A stretch of DNA of 64,000 nucleotides from Xylophilus sp042867185 (GTDB lineage Bacteria > Pseudomonadota > Gammaproteobacteria > Burkholderiales > Burkholderiaceae_C), in the NCBI GenBank assembly GCA_042867185.1, contig JBHZQV010000012.1:61652-125651 (forward strand), in the 5' to 3' direction. The notes beneath the pieces are model-generated. The model had not been told where the DNA came from. It worked only from the letters and a program-made list of their open reading frames with translations, and did not search any database. The translations under genes were made by a program, and so were the position numbers. This document shows, piece by piece, positions 43,526 to 54,527 of the stretch. Every line of letters starts with the position of its first letter. Position 1 is the first letter of the stretch.

Positions 43526-44176
43526 TCAGGCCGCCTGGCGGGGCTCCCGGCCGCTGCGCCAGGCGCCGATGACCGCCAGCAGGCCGGGCACGAGGATCAG
43601 GCCCCAGATGATCTTTTCCAGGTGGGCCTTGACCCATGGCAGGTTGCCGAAGAAGTAGCCCGCCGCGCACAGGCCCACCACCCACAGGACGGCGCCGCCC
43701 ACGTTGAACGCGGTGAACCGCCCCCGGTGCATCGCCGCAACGCCGGCCACGAAGGGTGCGAAGGTGCGGATGAAGGGCATGAAGCGCGCGAGCACGATGG
43801 TGATGCCGCCATAACGCGCGTAGAACGCATGGGCCTTGTCGAAGGCCTTGCGGTTGAAGAAGCGGCTGCTCTCCCACTGGAACACCCGCGGCCCGATGTG
43901 CCGGCCGATCATGTAGTTGCACTGGTCGCCCAGGATCGCCGCCACCAGCAGCACCGGCACGGCGATCGCCAGGTCCAGCAGGCCGGCACCGGCCAGTGCG
44001 CCGACGATGAAGAGCAGCGAGTCGCCCGGCAAAAAGGGCATCACCACCACGCCCGTCTCCACGAAGACGATCGCGAACAGCAGGGCATAGACCCACGGCC
44101 CGTAGGCGATGACGAACGCCTCCAGATGCTTGTCGATATGCAGGATGAAATCGACCATGAAATGCACGACTTCCAC
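43526..44176 (-). CDS. DedA-family membrane protein
   Basis: A 216-residue inner-membrane protein of the DedA/SNARE-associated family, implicated in lipid carrier (undecaprenyl phosphate) flipping and proton-coupled homeostasis. Family blocks: FVETGVVVMPFLPGDSLLF near residue 38-57, GDQCNYMIGRHIG, KAHAFYARYGGITIVLARFM and FIRTFAPFVAGVAAMHRGRF with the conserved Arg and Phe-Arg. About five hydrophobic segments, basic C-terminus. Divergent from mutL by 183 bp. Its stop lies 175 bp from the effector gene's start, separate promoter. Confidence 0.92.
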   Translation of the reverse strand: MEVVHFMVDFILHIDKHLEAFVIAYGPWVYALLFAIVFVETGVVVMPFLPGDSLLFIVGALAGAGLLDLAIAVPVLLVAAILGDQCNYMIGRHIGPRVFQWESSRFFNRKAFDKAHAFYARYGGITIVLARFMPFIRTFAPFVAGVAAMHRGRFTAFNVGGAVLWVVGLCAAGYFFGNLPWVKAHLEKIIWGLILVPGLLAVIGAWRSGREPRQAA

Positions 44177-44359
44177 CGATCAGCCCCTCTCGCAAGCGGC
44201 GCCCGCGGCGCGTGAAAGGTCCGCCGGCTGGCGTAGAGGCATGGATGGCATCGGATCGACTCCCTGGATGGGTGGGTTGGACTGGCGGATCGGCATGGGC
44301 GCCCGGGCCCGGCAAGCCGGTACTCTAGCCGCAGCCACCCGACTCCTAAAATCCACTGG

Positions 44360-46249
44360 ATGACCCAGCCTGCTTCCCGCCGCCCGATCCGCGAACTGCC
44401 CGACGAGCTGATCAGCCAGATCGCCGCCGGCGAGGTGGTCGAGCGGCCCGCCAGCGTGGTGCGCGAGCTGGTCGACAACGCGCTCGACGCCGGCGCCACC
44501 CAGGTCACCGTGCGCCTGATGGCCGGCGGCGTGCGGCTGATCGCGGTGGAGGACGACGGCGGCGGCATTCCCGATGCCGAGCTGCCGGTGGCCCTGAAGC
44601 GCCACGCCACCAGCAAGATCGGCAGCCTGGTCGACCTGGAATCGGTCGGCACCATGGGGTTCCGCGGCGAGGCGCTGGCGGCCATCGCTTCGGTGTCGGA
44701 GCTGTCGCTGCTCTCGCGCACGCCGGAGCAGGCCAGCGCCTTTCTGCTCGATGGGCGCAGCGGCGAGCTGCGGCCGGCGGCCCGCGCGGTCGGTACCTCG
44801 GTCGAGGTGCGGGAGCTGTTCTTCTCCACCCCGGCCCGCCGCAAGTTCCTGAAGACCGACGCGACCGAGCTGGCCCACTGCATCGAGGCGGTGCGCCGCC
44901 ACGCGCTGGGTCGGCCCGACGTCGGCTTCGCCATCTGGCACGAAGGCAAGCTGGTCGAGCAATGGCGCCGCTGCGGCGGCAGCCCGCAGGACGCGCAGGA
45001 CCAGCGCCTGGCCGACGTGCTGGGCGGGGATTTCCTGGCGCAGTCGATCGCGGTGCGGTACAGCGCAAACGGCGTCACGGTGCAGGGCCGGGCCGGCCTG
45101 CCGGATGCGGCCCGCGCCCGGGCCGACCAGCAGTTCTGCTACGTCAACGGCCGCTACGTGCGCGACAAGGTCCTGACCCACGCCGCCCGCAGTGCCTACG
45201 AGGACGTGCTCCACGGCCACCGCCAGCCGGTCTATGCGCTGCACATCGCGCTCGACCCGACGCGGGTGGACGTGAACGTGCACCCCACCAAGATCGAGGT
45301 GCGGTTCCGCGACAGCCGCGAGGTGCACCAGGCGGTGCGCCACGGCGTCGAAAACGCGCTGGCCGCGCCCCGCGCCGCCGCGGCCGCGCTGGCGGCGGGC
45401 GCCACCACCGCGCCGCAGGCCGAGGCGGAGGCGTCCCCGGTGCCGGCCTGGCCGCAGCAAAGCTCGATCTTCGAGCGAAAAACGCCCGTAGCCGGCGGCT
45501 ACCCTCGCCCCCCTGCTATCGATTTCGGAGCAGGCTACGGCGTGCAGGTGCGCGACCTGCAGGCGCTGTGGTCGCCCTCCACCACCGGCAGCGCCGCGCT
45601 GTCCGGTGCGGCGGTGGTCCAAGCCGCGCCGGCCGACCCGCTGCCCGCCACCGAGGACGGCGGCTGGCCGCTGGGCCGGGCCGTCGCCCAGCTCCAGGGC
45701 ATCTATATCCTGGCCGAGAACGCGCAGGGCCTGGTGGTGGTCGACATGCACGCCGCCCACGAGCGCATCGTCTACGAGCGGCTGAAGCAGCAGCAGGCCG
45801 GCGCGGCCACCCTGCCCAGCCAGCCGCTGCTGATCCCCGCCACCTTCTCCGCGACGCCGCAGGAGGTGGCCACCGCCGAAGGCTGCGCCGAGGTGCTCGC
45901 CACCCTGGGCCTGGAGATCGCACCCTTCTCGCCCCGCACCCTGGCGGTGCGGGCGGTGCCCACCTCGCTCGCCCACGGCGACGCGGTGGAGCTGGCCCGC
46001 AGCGTGCTGGCCGAGCTGGCGCAGCACGACGCCAGCACGGTGGTGCTGCGCGCCCGCGACGAACTGCTGGCCACCATGGCCTGCCACGGCGCGGTGCGGG
46101 CCAACCGCCGGCTGACGCTGGAGGAGATGAACGCCCTGCTGCGCCAGATGGAGGAAACCGAGCGATCCGACGTCTGCAACCACGGCCGGCCGACCTGGCG
46201 CCAGCTCTCGATCCGCGAGCTGGACGGGCTGTTCATGCGCGGCAGGTAA
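44360..46249 (+). CDS. mutL: DNA mismatch repair protein MutL
   Basis: A 629-residue GHKL ATPase and coordinator of mismatch repair. N-terminal motifs: IAAGEVVERPASVVRELVDN, DDGGGIPDAELP, RHATSKI and GFRGEALAAIASVSELSL. The C-terminal dimerisation domain contains DMHAAHERIVYE near residue 461, a variant of the DQHA(X)2E(X)4E endonuclease motif with Met for Gln, and ends CNHGRPTWRQLSIRELDGLF, typical. The linker between the domains (residues about 373-391) is encoded by a family 1 repeat in antisense orientation. Start ATG 44360 is only a few bases after TAAAAT, so the leader may be very short. Confidence 0.97.
   Translation: MTQPASRRPIRELPDELISQIAAGEVVERPASVVRELVDNALDAGATQVTVRLMAGGVRLIAVEDDGGGIPDAELPVALKRHATSKIGSLVDLESVGTMGFRGEALAAIASVSELSLLSRTPEQASAFLLDGRSGELRPAARAVGTSVEVRELFFSTPARRKFLKTDATELAHCIEAVRRHALGRPDVGFAIWHEGKLVEQWRRCGGSPQDAQDQRLADVLGGDFLAQSIAVRYSANGVTVQGRAGLPDAARARADQQFCYVNGRYVRDKVLTHAARSAYEDVLHGHRQPVYALHIALDPTRVDVNVHPTKIEVRFRDSREVHQAVRHGVENALAAPRAAAAALAAGATTAPQAEAEASPVPAWPQQSSIFERKTPVAGGYPRPPAIDFGAGYGVQVRDLQALWSPSTTGSAALSGAAVVQAAPADPLPATEDGGWPLGRAVAQLQGIYILAENAQGLVVVDMHAAHERIVYERLKQQQAGAATLPSQPLLIPATFSATPQEVATAEGCAEVLATLGLEIAPFSPRTLAVRAVPTSLAHGDAVELARSVLAELAQHDASTVVLRARDELLATMACHGAVRANRRLTLEEMNALLRQMEETERSDVCNHGRPTWRQLSIRELDGLFMRGR
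45475..45531 (-). repeat. Family 1 repeat inside mutL (antisense)
   Basis: On the + strand GCGAAAAACGCCCG, GTAGCCGGCG, GCTATCGATTTCGGAGC. Translated in mutL as VAGGYPRPPAIDFGA, in the linker between ATPase and dimerisation domains. The downstream GCCGGC block is degraded. Frame is the same as in the antisense copy of the Bug gene at 54565. Confidence 0.7.
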
Positions 46250-46484
46250 AGACGCCGGCTGCTCGACGGACCGCGGTGCGGACGGTTACGCACTGTGGTG
46301 GTGCCAAGCGCGATGCGGGCAGATCCCGCCGGAACCCGCCCGGGTGCAGGGACATCGCTTCTTTTGACCCGCAGATCGAATCACCCAGATGTAACAGTCG
46401 CCTGGTACAGGGTTTGCGTGTATCCAGAAACGGCCGTTCACGACGTTACGTCATGGACGAAACTTTGTTCGCTCCGACCGGTCG

Positions 46485-47444
46485 ATGAAAGACATGAACC
46501 TACGCTCGCTGTTCGCTCCCCTTGCCCTGGCCATGGCCGTCCTGGCCGGATGCTCGACGCTCGACTACAAGCAGCGCGAATGGATCTTCCAGCCGAGCAA
46601 CGTGGCCTGGGGCGGCGCCCAGTCGGCGCCCGACATGCAGGACGTCTGGATCGACTTCCACTCGCAGGTCGAAGACCAGGAGGCCCGGCTCCACGCCCTG
46701 TGGCTGCCCGCCGCCTCCACCGCGCCCTCGCCGATGGGCAAGGCCGACAGCGCGGCCGGCGGCAGCCCGCCGGTCATGCTGTACCTGCACGGCGCCCGCT
46801 GGAACGTGATCGGCTCGGCCGGCCGCATCCGACGGATGCAGGAGATGGGCTTCTCGGTCCTGGCGATCGACTACCGCGGCTTCGGCAAGAGCAGCGCCGG
46901 CCTGCCGTCCGAAGCCACCGCCGCCGAAGACGCCCAGGCCGCCTGGGACTGGATCGCCCAGCGCTTTCCCGGCCGCTCGCGCTATGTCTTCGGCCATTCG
47001 CTCGGCGGCGCCATCGCGATCGACCTGGCCACCCGGGTGCCCGATGCCAGCGGCGTGATCGTCGAAGGCACCTTCACCAACATCGCCGACGTGGTCAGCA
47101 GCTTCAAATGGGGCTGGCTGCCGGTGTCGATGCTGATCACCCAGCGCTTCGAGTCGATCGACAAGGTCAAGCGCATCCAGGCGCCGCTGCTGGTGGTGCA
47201 CGGCTCCGACGACAGCCTCATCCCCGCCGCGCTCGGCAAGCGCCTCTACAACGCCGCCCGGGGCCCGAAGGAGTTCGTGCTGGTCGAGGGCGGCTCCCAC
47301 TTCAGCACCAACAGCGTGGGCGAGGCGCAGTACCGCCAGGCGATCCACCAGCTGTTCGGGCTCAACACCCTGGCAGCGCCCGCGCCGGCGCTGCCGAGCG
47401 TCGCGGATGCGGGATTGACGGGCCAGGCGGTTTCCAGCAACTGA
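46485..47444 (+). CDS. Alpha/beta hydrolase lipoprotein
   Basis: A 319-residue serine hydrolase anchored as a lipoprotein: signal MKDMNLRSLFAPLALAMAVL with lipobox LAGC, then the alpha/beta fold. The nucleophile elbow is FGHSLGGAIA near residue 168 (GHSLGG), the acid probably in HGSDDSLIP and the catalytic His in EGGSHFSTN. The oxyanion-side block YLHGARWNVIGSAGRIRRMQ resembles the BEM46/ABHD13-like group. Substrate unknown. ATG at 46485 or 46494 both keep the signal. Separate from mutL by 235 bp. Confidence 0.86.
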   Translation: MKDMNLRSLFAPLALAMAVLAGCSTLDYKQREWIFQPSNVAWGGAQSAPDMQDVWIDFHSQVEDQEARLHALWLPAASTAPSPMGKADSAAGGSPPVMLYLHGARWNVIGSAGRIRRMQEMGFSVLAIDYRGFGKSSAGLPSEATAAEDAQAAWDWIAQRFPGRSRYVFGHSLGGAIAIDLATRVPDASGVIVEGTFTNIADVVSSFKWGWLPVSMLITQRFESIDKVKRIQAPLLVVHGSDDSLIPAALGKRLYNAARGPKEFVLVEGGSHFSTNSVGEAQYRQAIHQLFGLNTLAAPAPALPSVADAGLTGQAVSSN

Positions 47445-47593
47445 TTCGGTCGCGCCGCGGAGCCTCTCCCCGCACGGCATGCCATAGCCCACGACAGCCG
47501 ATCCCGCGCTGAACCGGCTTGCGGCCGGGTTGCCCTGCAAGGACTTGGCGCGGTTCGCAGAGCGCCGCGCGGTCGCTCTGCTACCCTCGACCG

Positions 47594-48604
47594 ATGACAT
47601 TTTCCCCCGCGGCGACCGCTGCCCCGGCACCGCCCGCCCCGCCCGTCGTCTGCCTCGCCGGCCCCACCGCCGCGGGCAAGACGGCCGCCACGCTGGCCAT
47701 CGCCCGGCACCTCGCCGGCCGCATGCCGGTCGAAGTCGTCAGCGTCGATTCGGCGCTGGTCTACCGCGGCATGGACATCGGCACCGCCAAGCCCGGCAGC
47801 GCCGAGCAGGCGGCCGTGCCGCACCACCTGATCGACATCCGCGACCCGCTGCAGGCCTACAGCGCGGCCGAGTTCGTCGCCGATGCCGAGCGGCTGGTCG
47901 GCGAGATCCGGTCGCGCGGCGCGCTGCCGCTGCTGGCCGGCGGCACGATGCTCTATTTCAAGGCGCTGTTCGACGGCCTGGACGACCTGCCGCGCGCCGA
48001 CGCCACCGTCCGCGCCACCCTCGATGCCGAGGGCGCCGCCCGCGGCTGGCCGGCGATGCATGCCGAGCTGGCCACGGTCGACCCGGTCACCGCCGCCCGG
48101 CTGGCCCCGGCCGACAGCCAGCGCATCCAGCGCGCGCTGGAGGTGTACCGCCTCACCGGCCGCCCGCTCTCCGCCTTCCACGGCGCTACCAAAAGCATAG
48201 CTGGCGGCCGGCACCGGACGCCGGCTGCAGCCCTGATTTCCCTGGAACCGACCGACCGTGCCTGGCTGCATGCCCGCATCGCCGAGCGTTTCGACGCGAT
48301 GCTGGCCGGCGGCCTGGTCGACGAGGTGCAGGCCCTGCGGGCGCGGGGCGACCTGGCGCCCGGCCTGGCCTCGATGCGCTGCGTCGGCTACCGGCAGGTG
48401 TGGGAGATGCTCGACGGCACCGCGCCGGCCGCCGAACTGCGCGCGCGCGGCATCGCCGCCACCCGCCAGCTCGCCAAGCGTCAGATCACCTGGCTGCGCG
48501 GCATGCCGGCGCGCCACGCCGTCGCCGCCGATGCGCCGGACGCGCTGGTGCAGGTGCTGCGGCGGGTCGATGCGCTGCTGGCGGCAGAAGCGGTGGCGGC
48601 ATGA
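47594..48604 (+). CDS. miaA: tRNA dimethylallyltransferase
   Basis: A 336-residue enzyme that isopentenylates A37 of tRNAs reading UNN codons. P-loop LAGPTAAGKTAATLAIARHL, VSVDSALVYRGMDIGTAKP, VPHHLIDIRDPLQAYSAAEF, LLAGGTMLYFKALFDGLDDL and GLASMRCVGYRQVWEML are diagnostic. Residues about 198-217 (ATKSIAGGRHRTPAAALISL) replace the shorter loop found between SAFH and the LEP-x-DRAWLH strand in relatives, and are encoded by a family 1 repeat. Downstream ABC ATPase overlaps by ATGA. Confidence 0.96.
   Translation: MTFSPAATAAPAPPAPPVVCLAGPTAAGKTAATLAIARHLAGRMPVEVVSVDSALVYRGMDIGTAKPGSAEQAAVPHHLIDIRDPLQAYSAAEFVADAERLVGEIRSRGALPLLAGGTMLYFKALFDGLDDLPRADATVRATLDAEGAARGWPAMHAELATVDPVTAARLAPADSQRIQRALEVYRLTGRPLSAFHGATKSIAGGRHRTPAAALISLEPTDRAWLHARIAERFDAMLAGGLVDEVQALRARGDLAPGLASMRCVGYRQVWEMLDGTAPAAELRARGIAATRQLAKRQITWLRGMPARHAVAADAPDALVQVLRRVDALLAAEAVAA
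48185..48240 (+). repeat. Family 1 repeat inside miaA (sense)
   Basis: GCTACC, AGCATAGCTGG, GGCCGGC, CGCCGGC, TGCAGCCCTGATTTC. Best-conserved in-gene copy together with the ones at 25634 and 60333. Translated as ATKSIAGGRHRTPAAALISL, in the same frame as in the NadR-like kinase, puuD and coaBC. Confidence 0.85.
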
Positions 48605-49326
48605 GCGCGGCAACTTCGATCACCGGCGCCCCTCCGGTCGCCCCCGGCCTCGCGGTGCGCGGCCTGGCCAAGCACTACGGCCACGGCGACGGCGCGGTGC
48701 CGGTATTCTCCAACGTGGGCTTCGACGTCGCGCCCGGCGAGTTCGTCGCGATCGTCGGGCCGTCGGGCGTCGGCAAGTCGACGCTGCTCAACTGCCTGGC
48801 GGGCCTCGACACCTGGGACGCCGGCAGCGTGTCCCTGGCGGGCGTCGATCTCTCCACGATGGACGACACCCGGCGCGCGCTCTGGCGGCGGCAGCACGTC
48901 GGCTTCGTGTTCCAGGCCTTCCACGTGCTGCCGCACCTGGACGTGGCGCAGAACGTCGCGCTGCCGCTGATGCTGCTGGGCCAGAAGCCCGATGCGCGGG
49001 TGGCCGAGCTGCTGGACGCGGTGGGGCTGCAGGACCTGGGCGCACGGCTGCCGCAGCAGCTCTCGGGCGGGCAGCTGCAGCGGGTGGCGATCGCCCGCGC
49101 GCTGGTGCACCGGCCCGGCCTGCTGCTGGCCGACGAGCCGACCGGCAACCTCGACCCCGAAACCGCCGCGCAGGTGATGGACCTGCTGCTGGGCCAGACG
49201 CGCGGGCACGGCGCGTCGCTGGTGCTGGTCACCCACTCGGAGACCGCGGCCGCCCGCGCAGACAGGGTGCTGACGCTGGGCCGCGACGGCATCGCCGCAT
49301 CGCGCGGCGCCACGGCGGGCCGGTAG
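48601..49326 (+). CDS. ABC transporter ATP-binding protein, LolD/MacB-like
   Basis: A 241-residue ABC ATPase of the LolD/MacB/FtsE group: Walker A VGPSGVGKSTLLNCLAGL, Q-loop HVGFVFQAFHVLPHLDVAQN, signature LSGGQLQRVAIARAL, Walker B LLLADEPTGNLDPE and H-loop LVLVTHSE. ATG 48601 overlaps miaA's stop by ATGA. The expected FtsX/MacB-type permease is not in the neighbourhood: the next gene is katG. Export of lipoproteins or peptides is possible, but the partner must be encoded elsewhere. Confidence 0.88.
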   Translation: MSAATSITGAPPVAPGLAVRGLAKHYGHGDGAVPVFSNVGFDVAPGEFVAIVGPSGVGKSTLLNCLAGLDTWDAGSVSLAGVDLSTMDDTRRALWRRQHVGFVFQAFHVLPHLDVAQNVALPLMLLGQKPDARVAELLDAVGLQDLGARLPQQLSGGQLQRVAIARALVHRPGLLLADEPTGNLDPETAAQVMDLLLGQTRGHGASLVLVTHSETAAARADRVLTLGRDGIAASRGATAGR

Positions 49327-49438
49327 GCCGGGGGCTATCGCCGGCATAGGACATTTGGCAGTGTGCCGTGGCGGGTTTTAGACCAGAATTTCGGCTGGCG
49401 TTCGTGCCATCCCTTCCCCACCAAGACAGGACACACCC

Positions 49439-51682
<2,244 letters not shown>

Positions 51683-51725
51683 TGGCCTGAGGTCGCGTGG
51701 CCTCGGGCCCCGCCGGGCCCGGCCG

Positions 51726-51788
51726 ATGCCGCGGAGTGGGGGGATGCGCAAGCGCCCTGCCCTCCGCGGCATTTTCTTTTCCGCAGGC
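51726..51788 (+). terminator. Probable terminator of katG
   Basis: ATGCCGCGGAG (51726-51736) pairs with CTCCGCGGCAT (51772-51782), followed by TTTCTTTT; the loop carries a second small hairpin (GCGC-AA-GCGC). Faces the convergent end of the LysR gene. Confidence 0.65.
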
Positions 51789-51793
51789 GGCGA

Positions 51794-52732
51794 TCAGCCC
51801 GGCGCGGAACGCCCCGCCGCGGCGGCCGGCTCCTGGAACAGCGCCACCACCAGCGCCCGCAGCCAGGCGTTGCCCGGCTCGGCTTCGAACCGGTGGCTCC
51901 AATGCAGCCCGACGGTGAAGTCGCGCAGCGCGAAGGCCGGCTCGACGATCGCATATCCGCCGGTTTCGGCGAAGCCGCGCGCGATGTTGCGCGGCATCAC
52001 CACCGCCAGGTCGGTCGCCCGCACGATCGAGGGCAGCACCATGAAATGCTCGGTCGTCAGCCGCACCCGGCCGTCGAGCCGCGCCATCTGCAGGATGCGC
52101 AGCGTATCGGCATGGCTGCGCACCGCCACGAAATCGAGCGTCCGCAGGTCCTGCAGCAGCGCCGCCGCGCTGCGCCGCCGCTGCCGGGCGAAGGGATGGT
52201 CGGCGCGCAGCAGCACCACGTAGCGGTCGTGCAGCAGCGGCACCGACTGCACCGCGTCCTGCAGCCGCGGCAGGAAGCCGATCGCCAGGTCGATCCGGCC
52301 GCTGTCGAGCGCGGCGGCCAGCCCGGCCGGCGGCACCGGCTCGGTCTCGATGTGCACGCCCGGCGCGCGCGCCCGCATCGCCGCCATCAGCGCGGGCAGG
52401 AAGCGCGCCTCGCCGATGTCGCTCAGGTGCAGCCGGAACACGCGGCGCGACTGCGCCGGATCGAAGCGCGCCGATTCGCCCACCGCCTGCTCCAGCGTGG
52501 CCAGCGCGCCGCGCACCATGCCCGCCATCCGGTCGGCCCGCGGCGTGGGCGCCATGCCGCCGGCGGCCCGCACGAAGAGCGGATCGCCCAGCAGCGCCCG
52601 CAGCCGCGACAGGCCCTGGCTGGCGGCCGGCTGGGTCATGTGCAGCAACTCGGCCGCGCGGCTCACGTTGCCGGTGCGGTGCACCGCGTCGAAGAGGCGC
52701 AGCAGGTTCAGGTCGAGGGCGTCGATATGCAT
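51794..52732 (-). CDS. LysR-family regulator of the benzoylformate decarboxylase block
   Basis: A 312-residue LysR-type regulator. HTH: LLRLFDAVHRTGNVSRAAELLHMTQPAASQGLSRLR near residues 9-44, shown here by its core NVSRAAELLHMTQPAASQ. Sensor domain has DIGEARFLPALMAAM and DLAVVMPRNIAR. Divergent from mdlC with start codons separated by an AT-rich patch, so it is the likely regulator of mdlC and the Bug gene. Start ATG 52732 (MHIDALDLNLLRLF). Effector unknown; a mandelate or phenylglyoxylate-like acid is plausible by context. Confidence 0.88.
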   Translation of the reverse strand: MHIDALDLNLLRLFDAVHRTGNVSRAAELLHMTQPAASQGLSRLRALLGDPLFVRAAGGMAPTPRADRMAGMVRGALATLEQAVGESARFDPAQSRRVFRLHLSDIGEARFLPALMAAMRARAPGVHIETEPVPPAGLAAALDSGRIDLAIGFLPRLQDAVQSVPLLHDRYVVLLRADHPFARQRRRSAAALLQDLRTLDFVAVRSHADTLRILQMARLDGRVRLTTEHFMVLPSIVRATDLAVVMPRNIARGFAETGGYAIVEPAFALRDFTVGLHWSHRFEAEPGNAWLRALVVALFQEPAAAAGRSAPG

Positions 52733-52737
52733 CCTGC

Positions 52738-52766
52738 TTATTCCACTTAGTCGGCTTATTTTATTG
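52738..52766. promoter_or_regulatory. AT-rich divergent promoter patch between LysR and mdlC
   Basis: The stretch TTATTCCACTTAG ... CTTATTTTATTG is strikingly AT-rich against its surroundings and lies between the divergent starts; TATTTTAT near 52756 could serve as a -10 region for mdlC, which favours the downstream start at 52800. Confidence 0.45.
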
Positions 52767-52799
52767 ATGGATGACCGGCCGGCCCGCAAGATCGGCCGC

Positions 52800-54443
52800 A
52801 TGCTGCACACCGACCATTCCCCATCCGTCTCCGTCCCCGCTCCCGCCGGCGGCGCGCCGGCCGCCACCACGGTGCGCAGCGCCGTGCTCGATCTGCTGCG
52901 CGCCTTCGGCATGACCACCATCTTCGGCAACCCCGGCTCGACCGAGCTGCCGCTCTTCCTCGATTTCCCGGCCGATTTCCGCTACGTGCTGGGCCTGCAG
53001 GAATCGGTGGTGGTCGGCATGGCCGACGGGCATGCGCAGGCCACCCGCAACGCGGCCTTCGTCAACCTGCATTCAGCGGCCGGCGTGGGGCACGCGATGG
53101 GCAACATCTTCACCGCCTTCAAGAACCGCACGCCGATGGTGATCACCGCCGGGCAGCAGGCCCGCTCGATCCTGCCGTACGACCCCTTCCTGTTCTCGGG
53201 CCAGGCGACAGAACTGCCCAAGCCGTACGTCAAATGGAGCATCGAGCCGGCCCGCGCCGAGGACGTGCCGCTGGCCATCGCCCGTGCCTACTACGTGGCG
53301 ATGCAGCAGCCGCAGGGGCCCGTGCTGGTCTCGATCCCGGCCGACGACTGGGCCCGGCCCTGCGAGCCGGTGGCGCCCCGCGCGGTGAGCACCCGCAGCC
53401 GGCCCGAGCCGGCGCTGCTGGGCGCGATCGGCGATGCGCTCGACGCCGCCGCCCGCCCCGCCTTCGTGGTGGGCGCGGCGGTCGACCGCGACGGCGCCTG
53501 GGACGCGGTGCGCGCCCTGGCCGAGCGCCACCGGGCACGGGTCTACGTGGCGCCGATGTCGGGCCGCAGCGGCTTCGCCGAAGACCATCCGCTCTTCGCC
53601 GGTTTCCTGCCGGCGATGCGCGAGAAGATCGTCGCGCTGCTGGGCGGCCACGACCTGGTCTTCGCCCTCGGCGCACCGGCCTTCACCTACCACGTGGAGG
53701 GCTTCGGCCCCCACCTGCCCGCCGGCGCCGCGCTGGTGCAATTGACCGACGATCCGCAGACCGCCGCCTGGGCGCCGGTGGGGACCTCGGCCGTCGGCAG
53801 CATCCGGCTGGGCGTCGAAGACCTGCTGGCGCGTGCGGTGCCGGTCACGGTGCAGGCCCGCCCCATGCCGCCGGAGCGCCAGGCCGTGCCCCGCGCCGTG
53901 CCCGACGGCGAACGCATGTCCGTCGCCTGGCTGCTGCAGACCCTGGCCGACCTGCGCTCGCCCGACAGCGTGGTCGTCGAGGAATCGCCCAGCGCCCGGC
54001 CGGTGATGCACCGCCACCTGCCGATCCTGCGGAGCGAAACCTTCTACACCATGTGCAGCGGCGGCCTGGGCCACGGCCTGCCCGCCGCGGTGGGTGTGGC
54101 GCTGGCCCGGCCCGACCGGAAGGTGATCGCCCTGATCGGTGACGGATCGGCGATGTATTCCGTCCAGGCGCTGTGGAGCGCGGCGCAGCTGCGGCTGCCG
54201 ATCACTTTCGTCATCGTCAAGAACCGGCGCTATGCCGCGCTGCAGGAGTTCGCGCCCACCTTCGGCTTCGCGCCCGGCGCGCCGCTGGAGGGCTGCGATC
54301 TGCCCGACATCGACTTCTGCGCCCTGGCCCGCGGCCAGGGCTGCGACGCGGTGCGGGTCGACGACGCCCATGCGCTGGCGCAGGTGCTGCGCGACGCGCT
54401 GGCAGCGCCGCGCCCGGTGCTGGTCGAGGTAGAGGTGGCGTAG
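52800..54443 (+). CDS. mdlC: Benzoylformate decarboxylase
   Basis: A 547-residue ThDP enzyme decarboxylating phenylglyoxylate (benzoylformate) to benzaldehyde in mandelate breakdown. Residues equivalent to the classic active site appear: Ser in GNPGSTELPLF, His in LHSAAGVGHAMGN and His in FTYHVEGFG. The ThDP-Mg motif is GDGSAMYSVQALWSAA with the Asn in IVKNRRYAAL. ATG at 52800 (MLHTDHSPS) chosen because the promoter patch ends near 52766; ATG 52767 is an alternative adding 11 residues. Followed by a Bug receptor, likely for an aromatic hydroxy or keto acid. Confidence 0.88.
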   Translation: MLHTDHSPSVSVPAPAGGAPAATTVRSAVLDLLRAFGMTTIFGNPGSTELPLFLDFPADFRYVLGLQESVVVGMADGHAQATRNAAFVNLHSAAGVGHAMGNIFTAFKNRTPMVITAGQQARSILPYDPFLFSGQATELPKPYVKWSIEPARAEDVPLAIARAYYVAMQQPQGPVLVSIPADDWARPCEPVAPRAVSTRSRPEPALLGAIGDALDAAARPAFVVGAAVDRDGAWDAVRALAERHRARVYVAPMSGRSGFAEDHPLFAGFLPAMREKIVALLGGHDLVFALGAPAFTYHVEGFGPHLPAGAALVQLTDDPQTAAWAPVGTSAVGSIRLGVEDLLARAVPVTVQARPMPPERQAVPRAVPDGERMSVAWLLQTLADLRSPDSVVVEESPSARPVMHRHLPILRSETFYTMCSGGLGHGLPAAVGVALARPDRKVIALIGDGSAMYSVQALWSAAQLRLPITFVIVKNRRYAALQEFAPTFGFAPGAPLEGCDLPDIDFCALARGQGCDAVRVDDAHALAQVLRDALAAPRPVLVEVEVA

Positions 54444-54527
54444 CCCGCCCCCCCCCCGGCCCGGCCGCGCCCGGCATCGGGCGCACAGCGGCTTTGCTTT
54501 TTCAAGAACAACACCAGGAGACACACC

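Noticed and set aside
49327..49438. An OxyR site before katG
   Set aside because: No convincing ATAG-type tetranucleotide series was seen, and no oxyR gene is adjacent.
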